In this document: positions 18,486 through 27,102 of the stretch, one piece after another
Layout: every line of letters begins with the position of its first letter
Position numbering within the stretch: the stretch's first letter is position 1
Assembly: GCA_964631725.1 (NCBI GenBank)
Contig: CAZVYX010000007.1
Span: 62,001-126,000 of the forward strand
DNA from: GCA-2731375 sp964631725
Lineage (GTDB): Bacteria; Pseudomonadota; Alphaproteobacteria; GCA-2731375
Direction: 5' to 3'
DNA: 64,000 bases
Made by a program: the position numbers and the translations under genes
The notes under the pieces: model-generated
Told to the model about the DNA's origin: nothing
Databases searched by the model: none
Seen by the model: the letters and a program-made list of their open reading frames with translations, nothing else

Positions 18486-19244
18486 TCAGTTCGGCCAAAG
18501 GCCGCGCTCGATAAAAACGTCCTTCAGAACGCCGGTTTCATCACTCATGATACCATCGACGCCCAGATCCAAAAGACGTCTCATTTCCGCCGCGTCATTG
18601 ATCGTCCAGACATGTACTTTCAGGTTCCGCGCATGGGCCGCATCGATAAACCGCCCATCGACAACCGGCAGTCCATAATGGCGGAGCGGCACCTGTGCCG
18701 CCAGGGCCGTGAAGTCGGAAACAGGCAGACCGAGGCTGGCCAGACGCAGGCGCACAACTTCCCCAGGGCCCATGGAGGTGCAGAGCGAAGGCCCCAGCAT
18801 GGACCGCAAGTGTTTCAGGCGCCGGCCGGAGAAACTGCCGACGCAGACCCGCGCCAGAACGTCGGGCCGGTTCAGCGCCTTTACCAAGGGCGCGACGGCG
18901 CCGTCGGCCTTGGGGTCGATATTGATCCGCAGATCCGGCCAGGTCATGAGTAATTCGTCGAACAGCGGGATCGGTTCCCGCCCGTGCACCCTGGCCTGGG
19001 CGACCTCGGCCCAATCGAGCCCGGCAATCAGGCCCTTGTGCCCCGTCACCCGGTCCAGGCGGTCATCGTGGAAAGCAACCAGAACGCCGTCGCGGGTGGC
19101 GTGAACATCGGTTTCGACATAGCCATAACCCAGGTCCACCGCATCCTGAAAAGCGGCCATGGTATTTTCCGGATAGTTGGCGGCGCTACCCCGATGGGCG
19201 ATGGCCACGGGCCCGGAAGCATCCAGATAGGGGTGCCGGCTCAC
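18486..19244 (-). CDS. ugpQ: Glycerophosphodiester phosphodiesterase family protein
   Basis: Hydrolyses glycerophosphodiesters to glycerol 3-phosphate and an alcohol. The family motifs AIAHRGSAANYPENTMAAF, YVETDVHATRDGVLVAFHDD and the C-terminal HVWTINDAAEMRRLLDLGVDGIMSD are present, giving the two catalytic histidines and the Glu/Asp metal ligands of the barrel. The start is uncertain: a GTG at 19244 with GGAG upstream fits best, and a TTG at 19292 would add 16 residues. It lies after the radical SAM gene with a gap of about 130 bases. Confidence 0.88.
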   Translation of the reverse strand: MSRHPYLDASGPVAIAHRGSAANYPENTMAAFQDAVDLGYGYVETDVHATRDGVLVAFHDDRLDRVTGHKGLIAGLDWAEVAQARVHGREPIPLFDELLMTWPDLRINIDPKADGAVAPLVKALNRPDVLARVCVGSFSGRRLKHLRSMLGPSLCTSMGPGEVVRLRLASLGLPVSDFTALAAQVPLRHYGLPVVDGRFIDAAHARNLKVHVWTINDAAEMRRLLDLGVDGIMSDETGVLKDVFIERGLWPN

Positions 19245-19372
19245 GAAGCCTCTATCTCCGCCCCGGTGCGATATCGATGCCGGGTGCTTCAAACAAACTC
19301 ATGCGGATGACCTCCCTTCGGAGGCACAATATACCCGGCGGTTGGCAACAAATCAGCCGTAAACTAGATATC

Positions 19373-20737
19373 TCAGGCAACCGCCGCGCTGGCCGCCTCC
19401 TCCCGCTCGACGCGAAGGCGGCGCATTTCATCGGCCACCAGAGTGGGCATGGCACAGAGTTCGCAGTCGTTGGGCAGGGCCGCCGGCTCGAATGAATCAA
19501 CACCGTACTTCAGACGCATCTTGGCGATCTCGCGCACATTTTCCACGAACCATTCGCCACGCGGTGGCCGCTCGCCGGCATAGGCGGTGCCTTCGACCGG
19601 GCTCCAGACCAGGGGGATCGGCGCGATACCCCGTTCGCACAGCCATTCGATGCCCTCGAAGAAGCTTTCGTGGGATTCCCGGAAACAGCCCGTGACCAGA
19701 TGCGTGCTGACCTTGCCCGGCCCATAGACCTCGGCCGCGATTTCCAGCGCCTTCAGCCAATGATCCCGGCCCTGCTGTTCCGCCTTGCCCGGGCAATGCT
19801 TCTCGAACAGTTGTTCATTCCAGACTTCCAGATTATAGGCGACGGAATAGAAGCCCTGTTCCTTGTGCACCGCGATGGTATCCAGGTCCTCGGGTGCAGT
19901 GCGGATCACGTTGACGGGAATTTCATGCCGGCCCAGGGCTTCCTGCATGGCCCTGACGACGTTCAGGATCATGTCGCCCTCGCGGTCGTTGACCGTGCCG
20001 TCGCGCTTCACCGTGCGCTTCAGGAAACCGCCGGTAAGCAGAATATGGCGCACGCAGCCTTCCTCAAACGCGGCGCGGGCGGTGGCGACGATTTGATCAT
20101 AGCTGCGCTTGTTGAGCTGCAGATCGTCCTTGGTCCAGCCCATGTTCGGCACGATGTTGCAAAAATCACAGCCCTTATCGTTGGCCCAGTACATACAAAA
20201 CGGCGAATAGTTCAGGACCATGCAGTCCTGGCCCCGCTTTGGCGCGACGCGGCGCATGATGATGCCGGGAGAAGCCTCCATGCTGTAGTAGTTGGGCCGC
20301 GGGATATGACGCGCCTCCATGACGAACTTGCCGTCCCGTTTCAGCATCAACTGGCCATCTTCCACGGTACACAGCCAGCGCGATTGCTTGTCCTCGCGCA
20401 CCTGTATGGTGGTGTCCATGGGCAGCACCAGTTCCTCGGGCAGATAGTATTCGTGCTCGCCGTGGTTCCAATCGAACAGCCAGCGGGATTGCTCACGGTA
20501 GATTTCATTGACGCCTTCCAGGGCGGAGGGGTCGAATTGCACGCCGTCGGCCAACAGGCTGCCCTTGACCCAAATTTCCTGCTCCAGACCCTTCGCGGTG
20601 GGCGCCAGGCCGGGCTTGATGAAGGGCGCGTTCTGCCGCTGCGCGCCATGGATTTCGTCGTACCAGGTATTGTATTTGTCGTTGATATCGGCGAACGGAT
20701 CCGCATCGGCGGCGGTGCTTCTGGCGATCATGTTCAT
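19373..20737 (-). CDS. Radical SAM protein with atypical cysteine spacing
   Basis: A 454-residue radical SAM enzyme. The cluster cysteines are most likely Cys181, Cys190 and Cys193 in FCMYWANDKGCDFCN, giving CX8CX2C rather than the canonical CX3CX2C. Downstream are HILLTGGFLKR (a GGE-like strand), NVIRTAPEDL, YNLEVWNE and THLVTGCFRE, which continue the barrel. The first 170 residues are an N-terminal domain I do not recognise. The ATG at 20737 follows GGGAGGAGAA. It is 19 bases after a GntR regulator and may be its target. Substrate and product are unknown. Confidence 0.85.
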   Translation of the reverse strand: MNMIARSTAADADPFADINDKYNTWYDEIHGAQRQNAPFIKPGLAPTAKGLEQEIWVKGSLLADGVQFDPSALEGVNEIYREQSRWLFDWNHGEHEYYLPEELVLPMDTTIQVREDKQSRWLCTVEDGQLMLKRDGKFVMEARHIPRPNYYSMEASPGIIMRRVAPKRGQDCMVLNYSPFCMYWANDKGCDFCNIVPNMGWTKDDLQLNKRSYDQIVATARAAFEEGCVRHILLTGGFLKRTVKRDGTVNDREGDMILNVVRAMQEALGRHEIPVNVIRTAPEDLDTIAVHKEQGFYSVAYNLEVWNEQLFEKHCPGKAEQQGRDHWLKALEIAAEVYGPGKVSTHLVTGCFRESHESFFEGIEWLCERGIAPIPLVWSPVEGTAYAGERPPRGEWFVENVREIAKMRLKYGVDSFEPAALPNDCELCAMPTLVADEMRRLRVEREEAASAAVA

Positions 20738-20756
20738 AACATTTCTCCTCCCAAAA

Positions 20757-21509
20757 TCAGCTTTCGTCCCGCAGCGGAATCGAAGCCTGATAGCTGTAGC
20801 GGTCCCCCCGCAGGTATAGGTGCGATACCGCGACCGGCCTGCCATCGTCCGCGGTATAGACGTTCTCGACCATGAACATCGGCGCCCCGAATTCGACCTC
20901 AAGCAGTTCATTCAGGTCGCGGTCGGCGGTGGTTGCGACAACCCGTTGGTCCATGCGGGCCAGGGTGAAGGCGCAATCCTTGCGCATGACATCGACGAAA
21001 CTGCGTACGCCGGACATGGTCTCATCGGCGATGAAACCAAAATCCTCAACCCTGCCAAAGTTGACGTGCAGCGATATGGTCTCGCCCTGCAGGCGGCGGA
21101 TGCGCCGCATGGTCCACAGTTCGGCCTGGGCCCGGCAACTAAAAATTTCCGCCACCGCCGACGGCGCGGGCGCCGCGCCGATGCTCAGCACTTCCTGCTC
21201 AATCTCCCGGTCCTCACCGCTGGCCGTATCCAGCCATTCGGCAAAATTGCCCGACAGCTTGACCTCAATGCCCGCCGGATCGGGCCGCTTCGTCACGATG
21301 GTGCCGATGCCGCGCCGGCCCTGGACCAGGCCATCGGCCGCCAGCAGATCGATCGCCTTGCGTATGGTGATGTTGGAAACGGAAAATATCTGCTCCAGCA
21401 CCACCGCCGCCGGCAGGGTCTCACCGGTGCTGTATTCACCGCTGGAAATACGACGGCGCAGGGTGTTGGCGACCTGCCGGTATTGCGGAATGGCTCCTGC
21501 GACACTCAC
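20757..21509 (-). CDS. GntR family transcriptional regulator with UTRA domain
   Basis: DNA-binding repressor or activator of the HutC subfamily, 250 residues. The N-terminal winged helix spans about residues 8-72 (YRQVANTLRRRISSGEYSTG and SNITIRKAIDLLAADGLV), and the rest is a UTRA ligand-binding domain with WTMRRIRRLQGETISLHVN. It sits between the FAD-linked oxidase and radical SAM genes with 24 and 19 bases of spacing, so it probably controls this operon. The inverted repeat at 22946-22972 is a candidate operator. Confidence 0.93.
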   Translation of the reverse strand: MSVAGAIPQYRQVANTLRRRISSGEYSTGETLPAAVVLEQIFSVSNITIRKAIDLLAADGLVQGRRGIGTIVTKRPDPAGIEVKLSGNFAEWLDTASGEDREIEQEVLSIGAAPAPSAVAEIFSCRAQAELWTMRRIRRLQGETISLHVNFGRVEDFGFIADETMSGVRSFVDVMRKDCAFTLARMDQRVVATTADRDLNELLEVEFGAPMFMVENVYTADDGRPVAVSHLYLRGDRYSYQASIPLRDES

Positions 21510-21533
21510 GGTTAGTTCCTCCTCGACCAGACC

Positions 21534-22910
21534 TTATTCAAGGTCGATCATTTTGCCGGGGTTCATGATGTTTTCCGGGTCAAGAGCACGCTTGATCTGC
21601 CGCATGACTTCCACCGCATCGCCCAGTTCCTCGACCAGGAAGTCCTTCTTGCCCAGGCCGATGCCGTGTTCGCCGGTACAGGTGCCATCCATGGCCAGGG
21701 CGCGGCGGATCATGCGGGCGTTCAGGTCTTCCGCCTCCGCGACCTCGGCCTCGCTGTTGGGATCGATCACATAGATCAGATGAAAATTACCGTCGCCCAC
21801 ATGGCCCAGCATGGGCGCCGGGAAGGAACAGCCTTCTAGCTCCTTCTGGGTCTCGACAATGCATTCGGACAGGCGGGAGAGCGGTACGCAAACATCGGTG
21901 CCCCAAAGCTCGGCGCCCTGCCGCATCGCCTTGACCGCCGGGGCGGCGTCATGACGGGCCTGCCAAAGGGCATCCCGTTTCTCCTGCTGGGTTTCCCAAT
22001 TGAATTCGCCGCCGCCGAATTCCGCGACGATGGCCGAGGTCACTTCGATCTGCTCCTCGACGGACTTTGGACCGCCGTTGAATTCCATGAACAACGTCGG
22101 CTGTACGGGATAGTCAAAGCCGGAATAGTCATTGATCGCCTGTAACTGCACTTCATCGACCAGCTCAACGCGCGCTATGGGCACGCCCGCCTGTATGGTG
22201 CTGACCACGCTATCGACGGCATCCTTGACGGAGGGGAAATTCACCACCGCCGCCGCGATGCTTTCGGGTATGGCATGCAATTGCACCGTGATCTCGGTCA
22301 TCACGCCCAGGATGCCCTCGGAGCCTACGAACAGGCGGGTCAGATCCAATCCGGCGGACGACTTCTTGGCCCGCTGGGCCGTGTTGATAACGCGGCCGTC
22401 CGGCAGGACGACTTTGATGGCGATGACGTTGTCCTTCATGGTGCCATAGCGCACGGCATTGGTGCCGGAAGCCCGGGTCCCCGTCATGCCGCCGATGGTG
22501 GCGTCCGCGCCGGGATCCACCGGAAAAAACAAACCCGTGTCGCGAATATGCTCATTCAGTTGTTTTCGCGTCACGCCGGCCTGCACCGTGCAACTGAAAT
22601 CCTCCGGATAAACCGAGAGAATCCGGTTCATCTGTCCCATGTCCATGCAGACGCCGCCCCGCACCGCCTGAATGTGCCCCTCAACCGAAGTGCCAACGCC
22701 AAAGGGGATCAGCGGTGTCTTCGAACCCGCACAGATCTTGACGATTTCAACGACTTCCTCGGTGCTGTGGGGAAACACCACCGCATCGGGCGGCTGGGCG
22801 CCGTGCCAGAATTCGTCCCGGCCATGCTGTTCCCGCACCGCCTCTGCCGTGCTCAGCCGCTCCGCCAAAAGATCGCCGATTGCATCGGTTACCGAAGCCG
22901 AAATTGACAT
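21534..22910 (-). CDS. FAD-linked oxidase, D-lactate dehydrogenase/GlcD type
   Basis: Flavoprotein of the vanillyl-alcohol-oxidase fold that oxidises a 2-hydroxy acid (D-lactate, glycolate or similar) and passes electrons to a quinone or cytochrome. The FAD-binding half has FGVGTSVEGHIQ and DPGADATIGGMTGTRASGTN, and the substrate half ends with GHVGDGNFHL and CTGEHGIGLGKK. At 458 residues it is the single-chain length of D-lactate dehydrogenase (cytochrome). The ATG at 22910 is preferred because the upstream extension overlaps the promoter. It is the first gene of the minus-strand operon containing the GntR regulator. Confidence 0.92.
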   Translation of the reverse strand: MSISASVTDAIGDLLAERLSTAEAVREQHGRDEFWHGAQPPDAVVFPHSTEEVVEIVKICAGSKTPLIPFGVGTSVEGHIQAVRGGVCMDMGQMNRILSVYPEDFSCTVQAGVTRKQLNEHIRDTGLFFPVDPGADATIGGMTGTRASGTNAVRYGTMKDNVIAIKVVLPDGRVINTAQRAKKSSAGLDLTRLFVGSEGILGVMTEITVQLHAIPESIAAAVVNFPSVKDAVDSVVSTIQAGVPIARVELVDEVQLQAINDYSGFDYPVQPTLFMEFNGGPKSVEEQIEVTSAIVAEFGGGEFNWETQQEKRDALWQARHDAAPAVKAMRQGAELWGTDVCVPLSRLSECIVETQKELEGCSFPAPMLGHVGDGNFHLIYVIDPNSEAEVAEAEDLNARMIRRALAMDGTCTGEHGIGLGKKDFLVEELGDAVEVMRQIKRALDPENIMNPGKMIDLE

Positions 22911-22945
22911 CACCCTCTCCCGTTTCAGTCCAGGCGGGACCGACC

Positions 22946-22972
22946 TATATCGTATATATGTATACGAATATA
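22946..22972. promoter_or_regulatory. Inverted repeat, likely GntR operator
   Basis: TCGTATA at 22950-22956 is mirrored perfectly by TATACGA at 22961-22967 around a four-base spacer, and the symmetry continues outward as TATA on both sides with one base slip. It is an AT-rich island in GC-rich DNA, 40 bases upstream of the FAD-oxidase gene and in the divergent spacer with the crotonase gene. Position and symmetry suit a dimeric regulator such as the GntR protein at 20757-21509. Confidence 0.6.
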
Positions 22973-23086
22973 ATAATCCGGTCAACGTTTCGGTAGTTGC
23001 CGGCACGGAGGCATGGACGCCGCCATGGTTTTGCTGGCACAGTGCCAAAAATCGAAAGCTGGAATTTTGTCAGATGGAGAGCCCAC

Positions 23087-23878
23087 GTGAGCTACGAAAC
23101 AATCGAATTTGAGATGCGCGGCGCCGTCGCCTGGGTGACCTTGAACCGGCCCAAGTCGTTCAATGCCCTTGACCTGACCATGGCCAAGGAACTGTGTGAT
23201 CTGAGCATCCGCCTGGGCGGGGACAAATCGGTGCGCTGCGTGGTCATGACGGGCAAGGGCGATGCCGCTTATTGCGCCGGCGGCGATGTTCCCAGTTTTG
23301 CCGCCGATGTTGAAAACCTGCCCACCTTGCTGAAGGAAATGACCACCTATCTGCACATGGCGATCTCGCGCTTCGCCTGGATGCGGGCGCCCATGATCGC
23401 CGCCGTCAATGGCGTCGCCGCGGGCGCCGGCCTCAGCATGGTTGCCTGTACCGATCTGGCGATCGCGGTCGAGGGCGCCAGCTTCACTTCCGCCTATACC
23501 AAGATCGGACTGTCGCCGGACGGCAGTTCCACCTACTACCTGCCGCGCATAATCGGCACCCGCCGGGCGGCCGAGCTTTACATGACCAACCGCGTGCTGA
23601 GCGCCCAGGAGGCGCTGGATTGGGGCCTGATCAACAGAATCGTGCCGGCGGATGAGCTTACGGCGGAAACCGAGAAACTGGCCAATCAATTGGCCGACAG
23701 CGCCACCGAAGCCATGGGCGCGGTCAAGGAAATGCTCTTGATGTCGACCACCGACAGCCTGGAATCCCAGATGGAGCGCGAGACCCGCAATATTGCCCGT
23801 CTGGGCGGCACGGCGGATGGCCGGGAGGGCGTCGACGCCTTCGTCAACAAGCGCCAACCGAATTTTGCCGGCGAATAG
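23087..23878 (+). CDS. Enoyl-CoA hydratase/isomerase family protein
   Basis: Crotonase-fold enzyme of 263 residues acting on a CoA thioester. The oxyanion-hole segments AAYCAGGDV and NGVAAGAGLS are present. The two catalytic glutamates of classic enoyl-CoA hydratase are not: the GCEL position reads GLSM, and the second reads YTKIGL followed by SPDGSS. The Asp of SPD resembles PaaG-type isomerases, so an isomerase role is more likely than hydration. The GTG start at 23087 follows GGAGAGCC. It is 20 bases before the dehalogenase gene and shares its direction. Confidence 0.88.
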   Translation: MSYETIEFEMRGAVAWVTLNRPKSFNALDLTMAKELCDLSIRLGGDKSVRCVVMTGKGDAAYCAGGDVPSFAADVENLPTLLKEMTTYLHMAISRFAWMRAPMIAAVNGVAAGAGLSMVACTDLAIAVEGASFTSAYTKIGLSPDGSSTYYLPRIIGTRRAAELYMTNRVLSAQEALDWGLINRIVPADELTAETEKLANQLADSATEAMGAVKEMLLMSTTDSLESQMERETRNIARLGGTADGREGVDAFVNKRQPNFAGE

Positions 23879-23898
23879 AGACGAAAGGACAGCAGGCC

Positions 23899-24783
23899 AT
23901 GATTTCCACCGATCCCCGCTACGAACGAAAATTCGCCACCGTCAACGGCAAGCGCATGGCCTATGTGGACGAGGGCGAGGGCGACCCCATCGTCTTTCAG
24001 CACGGCAATCCCACCTCGTCCTACCTGTGGCGCAACATCATGCCCCATTGCGAGGGATTGGGCCGCCTGATCGCCTGCGATCTGATCGGCATGGGCGACA
24101 GCGAGAAGCTGGAGAACTCCGGACCCGACCGCTACACCTATACCGAACAGCGGGAATACCTTTACGCCCTGTGGCAACAGATCGGCGTTACGGACAATGT
24201 CGTTTTCGTGATCCATGACTGGGGCTCAGCCCTGGGCTTCGACTGGGCCAATCAGAACCGGGACAAGGTGCAGGGGATCGCCTACATGGAAGCGGTAGTC
24301 AAAGAGTTGAGCTGGAGCGATTTCCCGGAATTTGGCCGTACCGTGTTTCAGGGCTTTCGCTCGGACGCGGGTGAAAACATGGTTCTGGACAAGAATATCT
24401 TCGTCGAGCGGGTTTTGCCTGGCGCCGTCATTCGCGACATGACCGAGGAGGAGATGGCCCATTACCGCAAACCCTATCTGGAGCCTGGCGAGGACCGCCG
24501 GCCCACCCTGACCTGGCCACGGATGATTCCGATCGAGGGCGAGCCTCCGGACGTATGCCAGGCCGCTACTGACTACGGCTCCTGGTTGTCGCAATGCGAT
24601 CTGCCGAAATTGTTCATAAATGCCGAACCTGGCTCCATCCTGGTCGGACCACAGCGGGAATTCTGCCGTAGCTGGCCGAACCAGACTGAAGTCACCGTCA
24701 AGGGCATTCATTTCGTGCAGGAGGACAGCCCGGACGAAATCGGCCAGGCGGTTGCCGAATTCGTCAAAGGTATTCGAGGATAA
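23899..24783 (+). CDS. Haloalkane dehalogenase, LinB/DhaA type (HLD-II)
   Basis: Alpha/beta hydrolase that hydrolytically removes halide from haloalkanes. All five functional residues are present one position before LinB numbering: Asp107 nucleophile (VIHDWGS), His271 base (KGIHFVQED), Glu131 acid (AYMEAV), and halide-binding Asn37 (HGNPTSSYLWR) and Trp108. Long stretches such as GLGRLIACDLIGMGDS and the cap segment FQGFRS are characteristic of the LinB subgroup. Length is 294 residues. It lies between a crotonase and a cupin gene in one operon. A dehalogenase function is very likely; the natural halogenated substrate is not known. Confidence 0.95.
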   Translation: MISTDPRYERKFATVNGKRMAYVDEGEGDPIVFQHGNPTSSYLWRNIMPHCEGLGRLIACDLIGMGDSEKLENSGPDRYTYTEQREYLYALWQQIGVTDNVVFVIHDWGSALGFDWANQNRDKVQGIAYMEAVVKELSWSDFPEFGRTVFQGFRSDAGENMVLDKNIFVERVLPGAVIRDMTEEEMAHYRKPYLEPGEDRRPTLTWPRMIPIEGEPPDVCQAATDYGSWLSQCDLPKLFINAEPGSILVGPQREFCRSWPNQTEVTVKGIHFVQEDSPDEIGQAVAEFVKGIRG

Positions 24784-24802
24784 GGCAAAATTGGAGGGCA
24801 CG

Positions 24803-25171
24803 ATGCCAATTATCAATATCGACGACGTCGAGAAACAACCGTTTCCGGGCGGCGCCACCTATCAGACCATCGTCGGCGATGACGAGGGCTCGACCCCGAT
24901 CCGCCTGGGCCTGCAGATCTCGGAGCCGGGCTATTCCACCGGCACCCACTCCCATCCCTACATGGAAGTGATCACCGTGGTTGAAGGCACGGGCGAAGCC
25001 TGGGTGGAGGGGCAGGACGGCATGGTGGCGGTTGAAGCCGGCATGACCCTGGTGCTGCCGCCGGGCGTCAGGCACGGTTTCCGCAACAACGGGACCGGGT
25101 TATTGAAAACCTACGGCGTGCACGCTTCGCCCGACCGCATCGTCGATTTTCATCCCGAGGATGACGCCTGA
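24803..25171 (+). CDS. Cupin domain protein
   Basis: A 122-residue single-domain cupin. Motif 1 is the segment GTHSHPYMEVITVVEGTG and motif 2 is PPGVRHGFRNNG, with the usual His, His, Glu and His metal ligands. It may be a dioxygenase, isomerase or metabolite sensor. A strong ribosome site (TTGGAGGGCACG) precedes the ATG at 24803, 19 bases after the dehalogenase stop. Its 3' end overlaps the agmatinase-family gene on the other strand by 22 bases. Confidence 0.88.
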   Translation: MPIINIDDVEKQPFPGGATYQTIVGDDEGSTPIRLGLQISEPGYSTGTHSHPYMEVITVVEGTGEAWVEGQDGMVAVEAGMTLVLPPGVRHGFRNNGTGLLKTYGVHASPDRIVDFHPEDDA

Positions 25172-26115
25172 GCGGAACGGGTCCCAGACCGCGATTCAGC
25201 CAGCAGGCAAAGAATTTCAAACATCATGGTGGCGCCGACCAGGGCGGTGTTGCCGCTTGGGTCAAAGGGCGGCGAAACCTCCACCACATCGCCGCCAATC
25301 AGGTTCATGCCCGATAGTCCGCGCAGCATGATCTGCGCTTCCAAGGTGGAAAACCCGCCCACCTCCGGCGTGCCCGTGCCCGGCGCATAGACCGGGTCCA
25401 GGCCATCAACGTCAAAGCTGACATAGGCCGGGCCCGCGCCGATCACCCGCCGCGCCTCGGCGATCACGCCTTCAACGCCAAGTTCGTAAAACTCCTCGAT
25501 ATAGATCACCCGCATGCCCTGGTCGTGGCTGAACGACCAAATATCAGGATCGCTCATGGAGCCACGTATGCCGATTTGAATGCAGCGCTCGGGCTCCAGC
25601 AAGCCTTCCTCGACGGCCCTGCGAAACGGCGCGCCATGGTGAAACCTGGAACCGAGATAGTCATCGCCGGTATCGCAATGGGCATCGAAATGGATCAAGC
25701 CAACGGGCCGGTCGGCGGCAATGGCGCGCAGAATGGGCAAGGTTATGGAATGATCGCCGCCCGCCGACAGCGGTATGATCCCCCGCGCATGCACCGCGCT
25801 GAAAAATGCCGCGATCTGGTCTTGCGCGCCTTCCAAGGCAAATGGCTTCTCGACCCAGGCATCGCCCAGATCAGCCACCTGGCAGAGATCATGCGGGCTG
25901 ATCTTGCTCACCGGATGGTAAGGCCGGATCAGGCTGGATTGATTGCGGATTTCGCGCGGGCCATGGCGGGCGCCGGGCCGGTTCGTCACCCCGCCATCAT
26001 AGGGCACGCCAATAAGGCCAATCTCGACGCCGTCCCAATCCTCCCGGTACGGCGTCCGCATGAAGCTCGCCAGACCCGTATAGCGGGGCCGGGTCATCCC
26101 CTTGTCAACCGCCAT
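25150..26115 (-). CDS. speB: Agmatinase/ureohydrolase family protein
   Basis: Binuclear manganese ureohydrolase of 321 residues that releases urea from agmatine or another guanidino compound such as guanidinobutyrate or guanidinopropionate. The metal motifs SAGGDHS, IHFDAHCDT and SFDVDGLDPVYAPGTGTPE are intact. The N-terminal GVPYDGGVTNRPGARHGPREIR is typical of the agmatinase/guanidinobutyrase branch. It follows the universal stress gene by 12 bases on the minus strand. Exact substrate choice cannot be settled from motifs. Confidence 0.92.
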   Translation of the reverse strand: MAVDKGMTRPRYTGLASFMRTPYREDWDGVEIGLIGVPYDGGVTNRPGARHGPREIRNQSSLIRPYHPVSKISPHDLCQVADLGDAWVEKPFALEGAQDQIAAFFSAVHARGIIPLSAGGDHSITLPILRAIAADRPVGLIHFDAHCDTGDDYLGSRFHHGAPFRRAVEEGLLEPERCIQIGIRGSMSDPDIWSFSHDQGMRVIYIEEFYELGVEGVIAEARRVIGAGPAYVSFDVDGLDPVYAPGTGTPEVGGFSTLEAQIMLRGLSGMNLIGGDVVEVSPPFDPSGNTALVGATMMFEILCLLAESRSGTRSAQASSSG

Positions 26116-26127
26116 GGCAGATCCGGC

Positions 26128-26973
26128 TTAGCGCGCCAGAAGAACCGGAAGGGCGGAGCTGCCGATGATATCCCGCGTCGCGCCACCAAATATCATCTGG
26201 CGCAAACGGCTGTTGGTGAAGGCGCCCTTAAACAAGATATCGCCACCCGCCTTGGCCGCCTCGTCCACCATGGCCTCGCCAATGCTGCGCCGGCCGGGCG
26301 CCGCCGTCATGGTCGTGGTTTCGACGCCATTGCGGGTCAGGTGCCGGGCGACATCTTCGGCCGACGGGCCGGGAACGAAGCCGCCTTCCACGGTTAGCAC
26401 CGTGACCCGTTCGGCATCGCGCACAAAGGGCATGCCGACAGCCAGGGTCCGCGCCGTCTCGGTCGCGCCATTCCAGGCAATGACCACATGCTTGCCAATC
26501 TCCGCCGGTGCGTTGGCCGGCGTTAGAAGAATGGGCCTGCCGCTTTCGAACAAGGCGGCCTCCAACGTTGCCTTCCAATCGACCGATGTGCCCAGTTCAC
26601 TGCGCCCCATGACAATTAGATTGAACAGTCGGCCATAGTCACCGACGATTTCGCTTTCCACCCCCTCGCCTTCACGCCAGCTGCAACTGGCCTTGTCCGA
26701 CGCGGTGCCAATATCGCGGTAGGGTATATCCGCCGACTTAACCACCCGATCAAAACGTTGATGGGCGGAAGCGGCGAATTGTTTCGATTCATCCGTAAGA
26801 CGCGCCAGAGATTCAGACGGAAAAACCACCCCCTCACCGGCAATAATCTGCGGTGTGCGCCAAGCATGCAGGCCCTCGACATGGCCGGCATAACGTTGCG
26901 CGACCAGTAGGGCTGTTCTTAAAGCAGCCTCCGCCCGGTCATCATCACAGAAGGGAACCAGGATAGTACGCAT
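26128..26973 (-). CDS. Universal stress protein, tandem Usp domains
   Basis: A 281-residue cytoplasmic protein of the UspA superfamily. The N-terminal domain begins MRTILVPFCDDDRAEAALRTA and reaches about residue 150; a second domain (HVVIAWNGATETARTLA to the end) carries the ATP-binding style segment GAFTNSRLRQMIFGGATRDI. It probably acts in stress physiology and is transcribed ahead of the agmatinase-family gene. No specific regulatory site is seen upstream in the 129-base spacer 26974-27102. Confidence 0.9.
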   Translation of the reverse strand: MRTILVPFCDDDRAEAALRTALLVAQRYAGHVEGLHAWRTPQIIAGEGVVFPSESLARLTDESKQFAASAHQRFDRVVKSADIPYRDIGTASDKASCSWREGEGVESEIVGDYGRLFNLIVMGRSELGTSVDWKATLEAALFESGRPILLTPANAPAEIGKHVVIAWNGATETARTLAVGMPFVRDAERVTVLTVEGGFVPGPSAEDVARHLTRNGVETTTMTAAPGRRSIGEAMVDEAAKAGGDILFKGAFTNSRLRQMIFGGATRDIIGSSALPVLLAR

Positions 26974-27102
26974 GCGAGCCTCCCCATTTGTTATTATTTA
27001 AGATCTACGACTCAATTCATGGTCATTCTGCCAAGAATGTCGAAGCATTGGAACCGGCAAAGTTTCATTTGCAACCATGGCCATCAATTTACGATTGGCG
27101 AT

